Shown piece after piece: positions 9,935-19,664 of a stretch of 64,000 bases of DNA. Origin of the DNA: Chitinispirillales bacterium (lineage in GTDB: Bacteria > Fibrobacterota > Chitinivibrionia > Chitinivibrionales > Chitinispirillaceae); assembly GCA_031254105.1 (NCBI GenBank), contig JAIRVB010000031.1:1-64000 (forward strand), in the 5' to 3' direction. How positions within the stretch are numbered: position 1 is the first letter of the stretch; every line of letters starts with the position of its first letter. The position numbers were made by a program, and so were the translations under genes. The notes beneath the pieces were generated by a model. The model saw only the letters and a list, made by a program, of their open reading frames with translations, ran no database searches and had not been told where the DNA came from.

Positions 9935-11494
9935 TTATGAGTATGTAAATGATTTCCGCGTTATCCCTCTTATCGCCTTGGGAATATATCCCATTAAATC
10001 GCCCGCCAGTACGCAATACCGCGTAAGTTCAATGCCAGCAAGCCTTCCAGCTTCGCCGTGCAGATACGCGCCTGAGATTGCGGCTTCAAAGCAGGGGCAG
10101 CCTTGGGCGATGAGTGAAGCGATAATGCCGCTCAACACATCTCCTGTTCCGGCTTTGGCAAGAGAGGAATCACCAAAAGGAAGTATCACAGCTTTACCTT
10201 TTGGGTTGACAGCGATTGATGGATTTCCCTTAAGTAAAATATTTACATTAAAGCGCGCGGCACGCTCTCTGAGCGCTTCTATACGGGCAAGAGGATTTTC
10301 ATCAAGCTGCCCGAAAAGCCGTTTCCACTCCCCCATATGCGGCGTCAATACAAGTTCTCCGGCATGCCTTTCAAGCTCCGGCAGATGTCCTTCAAACGCG
10401 TTGAGGCCATCGGCATCAAGAACAGCTGGTTTTTCCGTTTTGCAAACAAGCTCCCGCGCAAGAAGCGCGGTCTGCGGATCTCTTGACAGCCCGCAGCCTA
10501 TACACAGGCTGTCCATCCGCTCCGAAAGCGATAAAACATCATGTAAGGCAGCAACGGAGGAAGTTCCGGAAACCGTTTCCGTAAGCGGATGCATAACAGG
10601 TTCCGTAATCTTGACGGACAAGCTATCGGCAATAGATTCCGGTACAGCGAGATGAACCATACCGCACCCGCAGCGCAGCGCGGCCATGGACGCAAGCGCG
10701 GCCGCGCCGCTCATGCCCCGCGATCCGCAGACAAGAAGCGCAAGACCGTGATCCATTTTTGATCCATACTCTTTACGGACAGGCAGATTGTCCGCTAAAA
10801 ATTTATTATCCGGCAAGAAAACGCCGCCGGACTGCTCTTTAACAATATTTTGCGGATAACCTAAATCCGCAATTTCCAATCTTCCTATAAAAGCGCGGCC
10901 CGGATAAAAAAACTGGCCTAATTTGGGAAATCCCGCAGCCACCGTACGGTCAGCTTTTATACATGGGGATGATGGAACGGCATTGTCACTGTCAAGCCCC
11001 GAAGGGGTATCAACCGCTAAACAAGCCGCTTTCGAAAGGTTTACAGCATCAATTACATCCGCGTACAGTCCGCGGGGAGCTCCCTTTGTCCCTGTTCCAA
11101 GCATCGCGTCGATTATCAAGTTATAACGGTTTAAGTCAGGTAAATCCTTTATAGAACTGAGCGTTGAAGTACTGCCGCCGTAAGAGCGGTAATCTTTAAA
11201 AGCTAAAAGCGCCTCACCGCTTAAATCTTTTGACTCACAGAGGGAGAAGCAGTCAACGCTAAATCCTGCTTCATGAAGCATGCGGGCAGCTATATACCCA
11301 TCCCCGCCATTGTTACCCCCGCCGCAAATTACCGCGACATTTTTAGCGCCCCCGTTGGCCCGTAACATCTCAAGAGCCGCCTCAAAAACACGCCTGCCTG
11401 CAGCGGCCATATAAGAAAATCCGGTATTAATATTGCCGGCTATTGACAATTGGTCAATACGCCTCATCTGCTCGATGGTCAGTATGGGGATCAT
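9935..11494 (-). CDS. nnr: Bifunctional NAD(P)H-hydrate epimerase/dehydratase
   Basis: Repairs damaged NADHX/NADPHX. The 519-residue protein fuses the YjeF_N epimerase domain (about 1-215; CGGGNNGGDGYIAARML) to the ribokinase-like ADP-dependent dehydratase domain (about 225-510; LTPHMGEWKRLFG and KAGTGDVLSGIIASL). Length and domain order match the usual fused bacterial form. ATG at 11494 gives the expected N-terminus (IPILTIEQMRRID). It is probably transcribed alone; the next gene upstream on the same strand is separated by 137 bp holding a family A repeat. Confidence 0.96.
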   Translation of the reverse strand: MIPILTIEQMRRIDQLSIAGNINTGFSYMAAAGRRVFEAALEMLRANGGAKNVAVICGGGNNGGDGYIAARMLHEAGFSVDCFSLCESKDLSGEALLAFKDYRSYGGSTSTLSSIKDLPDLNRYNLIIDAMLGTGTKGAPRGLYADVIDAVNLSKAACLAVDTPSGLDSDNAVPSSPCIKADRTVAAGFPKLGQFFYPGRAFIGRLEIADLGYPQNIVKEQSGGVFLPDNKFLADNLPVRKEYGSKMDHGLALLVCGSRGMSGAAALASMAALRCGCGMVHLAVPESIADSLSVKITEPVMHPLTETVSGTSSVAALHDVLSLSERMDSLCIGCGLSRDPQTALLARELVCKTEKPAVLDADGLNAFEGHLPELERHAGELVLTPHMGEWKRLFGQLDENPLARIEALRERAARFNVNILLKGNPSIAVNPKGKAVILPFGDSSLAKAGTGDVLSGIIASLIAQGCPCFEAAISGAYLHGEAGRLAGIELTRYCVLAGDLMGYIPKAIRGITRKSFTYS

Positions 11495-11528
11495 ATATAA
11501 TCATTTCCGCTTGAAAAAGGAGCCTTAT

Positions 11529-11615
11529 TAATGCAGAAATAAAATGTCCGAATGCAGAAATGTTAAAACGGTAATAATACAGCAAAAACCTTGCCGCGTC
11601 TTTATTCCTGTATTA
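11529..11615. repeat. Dispersed inverted repeat, family A, copy 2
   Basis: TAATGCAGAAATAAAA at 11529-11544 is followed by a second partial end (11550-11562) and a degenerate inverted end TTTATTCCTGTATTA at 11601-11615. An internal GCCGCGTC is shared with copy 3. It lies just beyond the 3' end of the histidine kinase gene. Confidence 0.75.
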
Positions 11616-11631
11616 TTATTTATAATTCAAA

Positions 11632-12933
11632 TTAAACTCTAGGTAGATAAATATCGAATCTCGATCCCTTACCAGGATCGCTTTGCACATTTATAACTCC
11701 ACCGTGATTCCTTATGCACTCGCGGATACTCAACATACCAAGACCAAGGCCGCTGTCTGAATTGGTAGTAAAAAACGGTTCAAAAAGCCTGCTTTTTACA
11801 TAATCCCCCATACCCACTCCTGTATCTTGTACCGATACTAAAAGGTATTCACCAGGTCTGACAGATGAAGGGAAAGTTGATTTATGCATGCTTTCAACGG
11901 CAACATCGCCTGTTTCGATCGTGAGCACCCCGCCGCCCTTTCTCATAGCTTCAAACGCGTTGACCACAAGATTTAACAGCGCGCTCTGCAGAAGAGTCTG
12001 GGAACCAAGAATTACAGGATTCTTCGAGAGCAAAATTTTATTAATGCTTACGCTATCGCTAACTATCGATCTGACAAATTCCATTACTTTTTCAAGCATT
12101 TCATGGAAATTGAAGGTAGCATAACCGGTATCGCCCCTGCGGCTGAACTCCGAGAGCCGGTTAGAAAGTTCGGTAGCGTGACGCGAGGCGCTGAGAATGG
12201 TGTCTAAATAGGCGGCAAGGATATCAGGGTTTATAGTATTAAGATCCTGCTTGAGTATCTCCGCAGTACCTATTATGCTCCCGAGTTTATTATTAAGATC
12301 ATGAGCAACCTTACCCGCGAGTTTGCCTATCGCATCCATCTTCTGAAGCTGAAAAAGCCGCCTGTGGAGCTCAAGACGTTCGGCTTCAGCTTTTTTATAC
12401 TTTGTTATATCAAATATTACACCTTGACTGCCTAAAAACACCTCCTTTCCGCTATCGTCATTTGTGCCGTCTTCAAGGCTGTAAGCGCCCTCAACTTCAA
12501 CAATTCCGGTAACATCGCCGACAAGGATGCGAAAATCATCACGCTTGCGGGTTAGAAGCTTTACTTCCATATTTTTTGTCCGCCGGTCGCCGCTGCGGCG
12601 CTCATCAAACAGTTTCGGAGCGTTATCAGCACCTGTTATATGGCCTAATATCTTGGGAAGAGCTATTTTACGGCTTACACGCTCATACTCTTCAGGAGGC
12701 AAAATAATAGAAAAATGCTTCCCGATAAGTTCTTCGGGAGTAAAATTGAGAATCTCCTCAACGGCTCTGTTTACGAATGTAAAACAGCCCTCAGGATCAA
12801 GAATGTATATAACAGCGGAGGAGATTCCAAAAATCCGGTCAAGATGCTCCTGCAAACGGTTGTTTTGCTCACGCAACAACTGTACTTCATCAAATATTCC
12901 ATCAATACTGACGCTTTCAGAATACGACTGCAT
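11632..12933 (-). CDS. PAS-domain sensor histidine kinase
   Basis: Cytoplasmic sensor kinase without a membrane segment. The start at 12933 is preferred because AAGGTG lies eight bases upstream; an earlier ATG at 12966 overlaps a TATACAAT-like promoter element. In about 433 residues there is a coiled N-terminus, a PAS domain (about 35-150; IYILDPEGCFTFVNRAVEEI), a second weaker PAS/linker region, a phosphoacceptor helix with VAHDLNNKLGSI (His near 211) and a HATPase_c domain (DTGVGMGD and GLGLGMLSI). The HDLNNKL variant is typical of hybrid-like/NtrB-type kinases. No response regulator is adjacent; the sigma-54 regulator at 17.9 kb is the nearest candidate partner. Confidence 0.9.
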   Translation of the reverse strand: MQSYSESVSIDGIFDEVQLLREQNNRLQEHLDRIFGISSAVIYILDPEGCFTFVNRAVEEILNFTPEELIGKHFSIILPPEEYERVSRKIALPKILGHITGADNAPKLFDERRSGDRRTKNMEVKLLTRKRDDFRILVGDVTGIVEVEGAYSLEDGTNDDSGKEVFLGSQGVIFDITKYKKAEAERLELHRRLFQLQKMDAIGKLAGKVAHDLNNKLGSIIGTAEILKQDLNTINPDILAAYLDTILSASRHATELSNRLSEFSRRGDTGYATFNFHEMLEKVMEFVRSIVSDSVSINKILLSKNPVILGSQTLLQSALLNLVVNAFEAMRKGGGVLTIETGDVAVESMHKSTFPSSVRPGEYLLVSVQDTGVGMGDYVKSRLFEPFFTTNSDSGLGLGMLSIRECIRNHGGVINVQSDPGKGSRFDIYLPRV

Positions 12934-13103
12934 AATTGAACACCTTTTTTGTAAGGTTAAGTTCATCCATTGTATACTATAACAAGGTTTCAGGGAAATT
13001 GCAAGGAGAAAATCAGAGGCTGAAGATCACCGAATTTCAGGAATAAAACATCAAGACTCAATCATTTCTGTAATGTGTAAATAATATTTGTAATTTTGCT
13101 GAT

Positions 13104-13173
13104 TAATACAGAAATAAAAACAGTAGAAATACAGACAGGCCGCGTCATATCTATCCTGTTTTATTTCTGCATT
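13104..13173. repeat. Dispersed inverted repeat, family A, copy 3
   Basis: TAATACAGAAATAAAA (13104-13119) is paired with its inverted form at 13159-13173, with GGCCGCGTC in the middle. It lies 110 bp past the 3' end of the GH3 gene. The rest of the 316-bp gap (12967-13282) is AT-rich and holds no recognisable gene; TATAGTATACAAT near 12970 on the minus strand could be the kinase promoter. Confidence 0.75.
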
Positions 13174-13282
13174 CTGAATTCCGCGCTATAATTTATTTAC
13201 GCATTAAATCAAGTATAAATTACACAAATATATAATATTTAAAGAATTATCCGAATAAAATATTCGCAGGGAAACCTTACAA

Positions 13283-15793
13283 TTACCTCACTACCCCAAG
13301 GATCAGCGATATTTTCTCTTTTTTCCCATTTAATGATGTGACTGTTCCTTTTACCACATAATTGCCCTCTGAAACAGAGCGTCCTTTTGAATCGGTAAAA
13401 TACCATTTACCAACTACGCGCCTGTCGGATTTACCTGTTGAGTTATCTCTTATATCGATCTTCTTTATAAAATTACCTGATTGGTCATAAATGTAAAGCT
13501 TGCCGTTCTTTATCCCACTGCCCTGCCAGAAAAAATCCACACTGCCGGAATGTTTAGAAACCGGATTTGGCCCGGCGGTAAATTCATTTATTGTTACGCC
13601 GGATGGCCCCGTGTCATCACTACCGTCAAACTTTTGGGTGGATGGAATCTCGCGGTCACGACTTGCCACAGAGGTTTCTTCATTACCATAATTCAACCCA
13701 AACCCATAAGCAAACTGTACTCCGCCGGTATTGTTGGGCCAGCTCATTGGCAATTTACCGGCGATAGGATGATCGCCGAAAATTACATCCGCTACTCCGC
13801 CCCCTTCGGTACCCGGCAGCCATGCTACAAGAAAAGCGTCGCTTGCAGCTAAAAGCTCAGGCACAACACGCGGACGTCCGGTAACGAATACTGTGACAAT
13901 CTTCTTTCCCTGGTTGCGGTAATTTGCAAGAGAAGTCATATCCGCGCTTGATGGAGTAAATACTAACGAAGTGAGGTCTCCGAGCCACTCGGAATATGGA
14001 GTCTCACCGGTTACATAAATGATCGCACCGGCATCGGCTGCCGAACCGGTTGTTCCGGGCGACATTACTTCCTGTATACCCTGAGAGATGGAAGTTCCAA
14101 CGCCGGAAAAGTTTGTGTTGCCGTTTACGCCCTGCCAGCTGACAGTCCATCCGCCGCATTGGTAACCGATGTTGTCAGCGTGACTGCCTAACACGTGAAT
14201 CGCACCGGTTTTTGAGAGCGGCAGAACGGACGCTTCATTTTTGAGCAGCACCTGACTTTTGCGAACCGCCTCCCGGGCGATGGCACGGTGGTCGGCGGGG
14301 GCCCGGTTGACGGTGTTACGAACGTATCCTTCGGGGCCGTTTACATTGTCCATACGGCCCGCGCGGAACTTGGCGCGCAGAATGCGGCGCACCGCGTCAT
14401 CGATGCGGGCTTGGGGAACAGAACCGTTATTCGCCAGTGCAGTCAGGTGGTTTATAAAGCTTGTGTGAGCGGCCACGGCTGAAAAGCCGCTTCCGTAAGT
14501 TCCGGGCTCCATCGCAAGATCGATCCCGGCATTAATCGCGGCGGCTACGGCTTGCGCTGTCAGTGAATGACTTTGCCCGCTGGCGTAATCATCGGTAAAT
14601 CCGGGGACTCTGGAATTGGCAATCCCCTGCCAGTCACTTATTATATAGCCGTCAAAACCAAGCTCCGTCTTTAACCATCCGGTCATGCGAAGGGAGTCAA
14701 TATGCTGGTGCTTGCCGTGTATCTGGTTAAAACTCGCCATGATGCTGAGCACTCCCTGTTCTACAACAGCCTCGTAACCGGGCAGATGAATTTCGCGAAG
14801 CTGCATATCTGTGAGAGTGGTGTTTCCACGGTCTTTGCCATTTGTAGTTCCGCCATCGCCCAAGTAATGTTTGGCGGTTGCGGTTACGCGCCAGGGAGCG
14901 TTAAAACGGTCTCCCTGCAGACCACGCACCATCGCCGCTCCCATTTGTACCGAAAGTTCGGCGGTTTCACCATAACTTTCATAGGTACGGCCCCAGCGCG
15001 CGTCCTGCGCTACTGAGATGGCAGGTGAAAAGTTAAGATCTATTGCCGCCGCCCAGAGTTCTTTAGCGGTCGTTTCGCCGATCCGCCTGACCAGAGCGGA
15101 GTCACGGGAGGCGCCTAAACCGATATTGTGAGGAAATACCGTATAGCCGGATATTCCAGCGTTGCCATGCACCGCGTCTTTGCCATAATATGTGGGAATT
15201 CCAGCGCGGCCCGCGGGCCAGGTATTCAGAGTAGTTGTTACAGTATTCAGGAACGCGGCGGTATAACCGTCTCCACCATTGAGAACGCTGCCGTAAAGAT
15301 AGGAGGAACCGCTTGCGCTGGGCGAAGAGACGCTTCCCGTAGAACCGGTACCAAGCTGAGGCTGAGTCATCTGACCTATTTTTTCCGCCATAGTCATCAT
15401 AGCCATAACGCTGTCGATACGGTCTTCCAAGGGATCGCGTTGGAGAACGATTGTTCCAAGGTCTCCGGAGAAACTGTCAAGATTACGGGTGTGCGGCAAA
15501 TATCCGGTTCTGCGGACAATTAAAACAGCCTGTCCGCCGTTCTCAACCTCAATAGCTGAATTATTGAACTGCCCAAAATTTCCCTGCGCATTTGTTAATG
15601 CGCGGGCATGCGCGAGTAAATTGCCGCCAGTCTTGACCATTACCACAGCGTTTTGCAAATTGCCGCCGTTGGTATCGGTAACTTTTCCAGTTAACGTGAT
15701 TGTTGATGGTATCTGCGCAATCGCGTTTAATGAAATCATCAAAACCGCAAATCCAAAAACCTGTAATCTGAATCTGAGAGTAATGCGTGTCAT
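13283..15793 (-). CDS. GH3 family beta-glycosidase, secreted
   Basis: Likely a beta-glucosidase or related exo-glycosidase acting on cell-wall oligosaccharides. The 836 residues comprise a signal peptide (about 1-26), a carboxypeptidase-regulatory-like beta sandwich (about 30-115; TLTGKVTDTNG), a GH3 N-terminal barrel (about 120-490; KDAVHG, KHYLGDGG and IISDWQG whose Asp near 386 is the expected nucleophile), a GH3 C-terminal alpha/beta domain (about 510-700) and a FlgD-like C-terminal domain (about 735-836; FTAGPNP). The usual fibronectin-III domain of many GH3 proteins is absent. AAGG lies upstream of the ATG. The tail closely resembles that of the LRR protein at 34-36 kb, suggesting common export. 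Confidence 0.92.
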   Translation of the reverse strand: MTRITLRFRLQVFGFAVLMISLNAIAQIPSTITLTGKVTDTNGGNLQNAVVMVKTGGNLLAHARALTNAQGNFGQFNNSAIEVENGGQAVLIVRRTGYLPHTRNLDSFSGDLGTIVLQRDPLEDRIDSVMAMMTMAEKIGQMTQPQLGTGSTGSVSSPSASGSSYLYGSVLNGGDGYTAAFLNTVTTTLNTWPAGRAGIPTYYGKDAVHGNAGISGYTVFPHNIGLGASRDSALVRRIGETTAKELWAAAIDLNFSPAISVAQDARWGRTYESYGETAELSVQMGAAMVRGLQGDRFNAPWRVTATAKHYLGDGGTTNGKDRGNTTLTDMQLREIHLPGYEAVVEQGVLSIMASFNQIHGKHQHIDSLRMTGWLKTELGFDGYIISDWQGIANSRVPGFTDDYASGQSHSLTAQAVAAAINAGIDLAMEPGTYGSGFSAVAAHTSFINHLTALANNGSVPQARIDDAVRRILRAKFRAGRMDNVNGPEGYVRNTVNRAPADHRAIAREAVRKSQVLLKNEASVLPLSKTGAIHVLGSHADNIGYQCGGWTVSWQGVNGNTNFSGVGTSISQGIQEVMSPGTTGSAADAGAIIYVTGETPYSEWLGDLTSLVFTPSSADMTSLANYRNQGKKIVTVFVTGRPRVVPELLAASDAFLVAWLPGTEGGGVADVIFGDHPIAGKLPMSWPNNTGGVQFAYGFGLNYGNEETSVASRDREIPSTQKFDGSDDTGPSGVTINEFTAGPNPVSKHSGSVDFFWQGSGIKNGKLYIYDQSGNFIKKIDIRDNSTGKSDRRVVGKWYFTDSKGRSVSEGNYVVKGTVTSLNGKKEKISLILGVVR

Positions 15794-15958
15794 TCATTTT
15801 CCTTGTTAATTTTTGATTCTGTATTTACTTCATGATACTATAAAATAAGGCGGATCAGGCAAAATGTCAACTCATAATTAAGAATTCAAAAAACATATTT
15901 TATCCTGAATTTCGCAGTTGACTTTTTATCCCTAATAATACTGTTCTTCCGCGCCCTG

Positions 15959-16250
15959 GATGGCCGCACAGCCGCTTCGGCTGTCTTTATAGCCCCGTGT
16001 TTTAACGCGGGGTGGAATGTGTCATCTCCAAACATCCTTACCTCACATACCATGCGTAAAATGTTTTTCGCGTTCATGCATCCATACGCGCATCACACAC
16101 TAACGTTCACACCATGCTCGCTCTCCCTGCGTACATTGGCCCTATCCTATACAGCCCGCCCCCATGGGTTTGGCGGTAAAGGCGCCTTTCGAGCGGGCGC
16201 CCTTTCAGGGCTTACAAAAAACGGCAGATACTCCTTTTAAAAACCAACCG
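15959..16250. other. Gene-free GC-rich segment with tandem hairpins
   Basis: The 559-bp gap 15794-16352 has no convincing gene. It contains two adjacent perfect or near-perfect hairpins: ACAGCCG-CTT-CGGCTGT (15968-15984) and CCCCGTG with CGCGGGG around TTTTAA (15993-16012). A second GC-rich, self-complementary patch lies around 16155-16215 (GCGCC and GGGCGCC runs). Such segments can be structured RNA, a repeat, or an old mobile-element end. It is unlike the AT-rich intergenic DNA elsewhere in the window. Confidence 0.45.
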
Positions 16251-16352
16251 CGGAATTTAGGTTTAGGCGGTAAGACAAGTTAACAGCAAGTGATTTATAT
16301 TGTTTTTAAGGTCTTTACCGAGTTCTGAGCTCGGAGTCCTCTCTTATAACTA

Positions 16353-17639
16353 CTATCTGAACAGATTTCGCAAAGCTCTGCTGTACACACTTCTATCCAC
16401 CTCAACACGCGGTTTCTTAAACCGGCCGCCGATCCTACACTTAAAACGCCGCCCGCCGTCATCGGTCACTTCAAGCGATGATCTTGCAAACCCCGAAAGC
16501 GTGGAAGCGAACTCTTTGCTGAACACTCCCTCAAACTCATAATCAAGCTGCGCGTCAAATCCAACCCACCCGGAAGACTTAAAACTCATAATATCTCCTC
16601 TGCCGATAAGTTCTTTAAAGCGGAATTTTCCTTTGGAAACCGTAAAATCACCTTTAACTTCAGAGAATTGAAGTGATTTGAGTTCCGGGGAGACAAAATT
16701 AGCAATAAATGTTGTCTGCAATGGTAAATTCTCTACTCTTAAGTCTGTTACTAATGCGCTCCCCCTTGCTTTAAGGGAATCGAAAGTACCGGCTAAAGAC
16801 CCAACGCCGCTATGTTCAAGAATGGCTTCCATACTGAACAGGCCGCTCATACGGCCGGGTGAAAAACTGGTCTGTACACAAAACTTCTCAAGATCAAATT
16901 TATCTATATTGACTTTACCATCAATTAAAGATGCGCTGTTTAGATCAATAGCGGCTTTTACGCTCAGCTTTCCGCCAAACAGCGCACCCTTGCCGTCCAA
17001 TAAATTCATATGAGCTCCATCTGCGGAAATCCTGATGCTGAAGTCTTCTACATGAGCGGTGCTAGGAATTTTTATCTCCCGCGCACCGATTCTTCCATGC
17101 AGCTTTTTACTTTTTCTGCCAAGCTTTACACTAACCCCCCGGGCGCTTATTCCAACTTTTTTCCTTTCAAAAAAACGGATATCCGCATTATTAATAACGA
17201 GCTTTTTACACGGCCAGGCTGAAATCATCTGAACGCACCCATCCCCAATAATTTCAAATGGGGTTTGATACACTTCCAGAAACAGGTCTCTTCTTTGAGG
17301 CTGAGGATTAAACAAAGACGGTTTAGTTAATACCCAAACAGCGGCTAAAAACAGATTACATGAAACATCAATACTGGAAATATTTGCGCGGTACTCCTCA
17401 CGGCCGCTTATACGCTTGTACGTTTTTACCTCCTCAACGCGCAGCCCTCCAAAAAGTTTAACCGACACTCCCCCAACAGAAACCGAATCCGCTCCCGCCT
17501 CAAGAAGCGCGTTCTCTGCAATACCATTGAGCGCGCTTAGACGAACAGGAACAAATCCGGCCAGAACAGCAAGCGCAATAACAAATAGAACAAGTGTCAA
17601 AAGTTTTTCTTTTTTTAAGCAGTGATTATGCCTGTTCAT
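16353..17639 (-). CDS. AsmA-like inner-membrane-anchored protein
   Basis: The 428-residue product starts with a basic N-terminus and one transmembrane helix (about 12-33), followed by a long periplasmic region rich in alternating beta strands. Segments such as LRVEEVKTYKR, SSIDVSCNL and the closing ELIGRGDIMSF...SGWVGFDAQLDYEFEG type pattern are typical of AsmA/TamB-related proteins, which bridge the envelope and are linked to phospholipid or outer-membrane protein traffic. The exact substrate cannot be stated. AGGA precedes the ATG. It is divergent from the sigma-54 regulator, with a repeat-containing promoter region between them. Confidence 0.7.
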   Translation of the reverse strand: MNRHNHCLKKEKLLTLVLFVIALAVLAGFVPVRLSALNGIAENALLEAGADSVSVGGVSVKLFGGLRVEEVKTYKRISGREEYRANISSIDVSCNLFLAAVWVLTKPSLFNPQPQRRDLFLEVYQTPFEIIGDGCVQMISAWPCKKLVINNADIRFFERKKVGISARGVSVKLGRKSKKLHGRIGAREIKIPSTAHVEDFSIRISADGAHMNLLDGKGALFGGKLSVKAAIDLNSASLIDGKVNIDKFDLEKFCVQTSFSPGRMSGLFSMEAILEHSGVGSLAGTFDSLKARGSALVTDLRVENLPLQTTFIANFVSPELKSLQFSEVKGDFTVSKGKFRFKELIGRGDIMSFKSSGWVGFDAQLDYEFEGVFSKEFASTLSGFARSSLEVTDDGGRRFKCRIGGRFKKPRVEVDRSVYSRALRNLFR

Positions 17640-17666
17640 GATACATCCTGATATTCTTTTTTTGAC

Positions 17667-17820
17667 AGTGATTTTTAGTAGTGATTATGCTTATGCTAGA
17701 TATATATGTCTCACCCAAACGCGCGATAGATTCAAGTGATTTTTAGTAGTGATTATACTTATGCCAGATATACCCATGTCCACAACTTTTTTGTTAGTGA
17801 TTACACTTGCGCCGGACGTA
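17667..17820. promoter_or_regulatory. Direct repeats in a divergent promoter region
   Basis: Two 38-bp direct repeats (17667-17704 and 17735-17772) differ at only two positions and begin AGTGATTTTTAGTAGTG. A third, partial copy starts near 17796 (AGTGATTACACTTGCGCC). They fill the space between the AsmA-like gene and the response regulator, so binding sites for a regulator are plausible. Related sequence occurs near 29.15 kb and 54.46 kb, so a dispersed repeat is the alternative. Confidence 0.55.
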
Positions 17821-17875
17821 TTTTATTTATTCTGTACTAAAATAACTTTTCCACTACCAACTATCACTACTAAAA

Positions 17876-19279
17876 ATGTCTACGATAAATAAAAATATTC
17901 AGAGTGTTAAGACGGTGCTTATAGTATCGGCGGATTTCTCTTTCAGAGCGAAGCTCAGGGAGAGTTTGACGGTTGAAGGGTACAAGGTCGTAGATGCCGC
18001 CAATCAGAGTGAAACTATAGCCCTACTCGACAAAACAGCAGTAGATGCGGCGTTTGTCGATATGGAGGGGATGGCGGCTTTAGAGCTTGATCTTATAAGC
18101 TACATCCGCACAAGTCATGGCGCGGAAGTTGTGGCGCTCACATCAATTAACAAGCTTGAAAACGCGGCTAACGCGCTTAAAAGCGGCGCGTTTTTTTATT
18201 TAGTAAAACCGGTGCAGCTAAGCGACCTGTCTGTAGCTCTTGACAAGATGCTTCACCGTAAGGAACAGGGACGAAACCAGATAGAGCTTGAGCAGCGCGT
18301 GCTTAACGATCTAATGGCCGCAAGTCCATCTATGCAAAAGGTGCTGCGTTTCGCGATGAAAATCGCGCCGACATCATCAACTGTATTAATCGGCGGGGAG
18401 AGCGGAACCGGTAAGGAGTTCTTTGCACGCATCATTCACCGCATGTCACAGCGTAATGAAGGACGTTTTGTCGCGGTAAACTGCGGCGCGATACCTGATA
18501 CTCTTTTTGAGAGCGAATTTTTCGGACACAAAAAGGGAGCGTTTACAGGGGCGGACCGGGATAAACCCGGCCTTGTGGAGGAAGCGCACACAGGAACTCT
18601 TTTTTTAGATGAAGTAGGCGAACTCACTCAGAGCGCGCAGGTAAAACTGCTGCGTTTTTTACAGGAAAGGGAGTTCAGGCGTGTGGGAGACACGCTTCAG
18701 CGTTCGGTTGACGTGCGCGTAATAGCCGCTACAAATAAGGATCTGAAAAAACTGACCGAAAAAGGTGTTTTCAGGGAGGATCTCTACTACCGCCTTAATG
18801 TGTTTTATTTATATCAACCGCCATTGAGGGAACGCAAGGAGACTATACCTAACATGGTGCGTCTTTTCGTGCATAAGTTTAACCAGATTTTTGATAAAAA
18901 TATTTACCATCTATCAAACGTTGCCGAAAACATACTTGCAACTTACAACTATCCAGGTAACGTCAGGGAACTTGAAAACATTATTGAACACGCTGTTGTA
19001 CTTGCGGACGGCGATGAAATTACAGAGAAAGATCTTCCCGAATTCATGCTGCAAAACCGTCTGCTGCTCTCCGGCCCGCAGCAGCAGCAGCAGCAAGGCG
19101 TTTCTCAAACTTTCACAAACGGCAACTGCATCCCTACATTAGTTGATGTGGAGCGGGAGCACATAAATTTTGTACTTGGGCTGACTACTCACAACTATAC
19201 CGACGCCGCGAAAAAGCTTGGGATCTCCCGCTCTACCCTGTGGCGCAAAATGAAGGAGTACAACCTTGAAGAAAAGTAA
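17876..19279 (+). CDS. Sigma-54-dependent response regulator (NtrC family)
   Basis: Phosphorylation-controlled activator of RNA polymerase sigma-54. In 467 residues: a receiver domain (about 10-125, candidate phosphoacceptor in FVDMEG, conserved LVKPVQ), an AAA+ domain (about 145-385) with Walker A GESGTGKE near 175, the sigma-54 contact loop GAFTGA near 221 and Walker B TLFLDEVGE, then a Gln-rich linker (PQQQQQQG) and a Fis-type helix-turn-helix (about 438-465). The ATG is preceded by ACTAAAA rather than a Shine-Dalgarno sequence. It overlaps the YbgC gene by 14 bp. The cognate kinase is not adjacent. Confidence 0.95.
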   Translation: MSTINKNIQSVKTVLIVSADFSFRAKLRESLTVEGYKVVDAANQSETIALLDKTAVDAAFVDMEGMAALELDLISYIRTSHGAEVVALTSINKLENAANALKSGAFFYLVKPVQLSDLSVALDKMLHRKEQGRNQIELEQRVLNDLMAASPSMQKVLRFAMKIAPTSSTVLIGGESGTGKEFFARIIHRMSQRNEGRFVAVNCGAIPDTLFESEFFGHKKGAFTGADRDKPGLVEEAHTGTLFLDEVGELTQSAQVKLLRFLQEREFRRVGDTLQRSVDVRVIAATNKDLKKLTEKGVFREDLYYRLNVFYLYQPPLRERKETIPNMVRLFVHKFNQIFDKNIYHLSNVAENILATYNYPGNVRELENIIEHAVVLADGDEITEKDLPEFMLQNRLLLSGPQQQQQQGVSQTFTNGNCIPTLVDVEREHINFVLGLTTHNYTDAAKKLGISRSTLWRKMKEYNLEEK

Positions 19280-19664
19280 CGAACTGAGAATAAGAGTTTA
19301 CTATGAAGACACAGACTGCGGAAATGTCGTCTATTATGCAAATTATCTGCGCTACATGGAACGCGGGCGTACTGAGCTTTTGAGGGAGCTTGGGGTGGAT
19401 TTTTCAAGCTATCATGAGAAGGATACTGTTTTTTCTGTAATTGAAGCAAATGTAAAGTACAAACAGCCCGCCCGCTATAATGATCTGCTCACTGTGGTTA
19501 CGAATATTAAAGAAGTGAGCGGCGCGTCTTTGATATTTGAAACTCAAGTGCGCAGGGGTGAAACGCTTTTGGTTTATGGTGAGGTGAAGCTTGCGTGTGT
19601 AAAGTTATCGACAGGTATGCCCAAGCGGATTCCGGGGGAGATTGTCTCAGCGTTAAAAAGTTAG
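19266..19664 (+). CDS. ybgC: YbgC-type acyl-CoA thioesterase
   Basis: Hot-dog-fold 4HBT thioesterase of 132 residues. The motif YYEDTDCGNVVYYANYLRY contains the catalytic Asp of the family, followed by MERGRTE. Members hydrolyse short-chain acyl-CoA or acyl-ACP; in proteobacteria the gene usually travels with tol-pal, but no tol genes are seen here. Translation is probably coupled to the response regulator, whose last codons it overlaps. Family certain; physiological substrate unknown. Confidence 0.9.
   Translation: MKKSNELRIRVYYEDTDCGNVVYYANYLRYMERGRTELLRELGVDFSSYHEKDTVFSVIEANVKYKQPARYNDLLTVVTNIKEVSGASLIFETQVRRGETLLVYGEVKLACVKLSTGMPKRIPGEIVSALKS

Noticed and set aside
15886-16077. 63-codon minus-strand frame in the GC-rich gap
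   Set aside because: It is read through two perfect hairpins and has no similarity I know; the structure is the better explanation.
11632-19279. Histidine kinase and sigma-54 regulator as one two-component operon
   Set aside because: They are 5 kb apart, on opposite strands, with unrelated genes between; partnership remains only possible.
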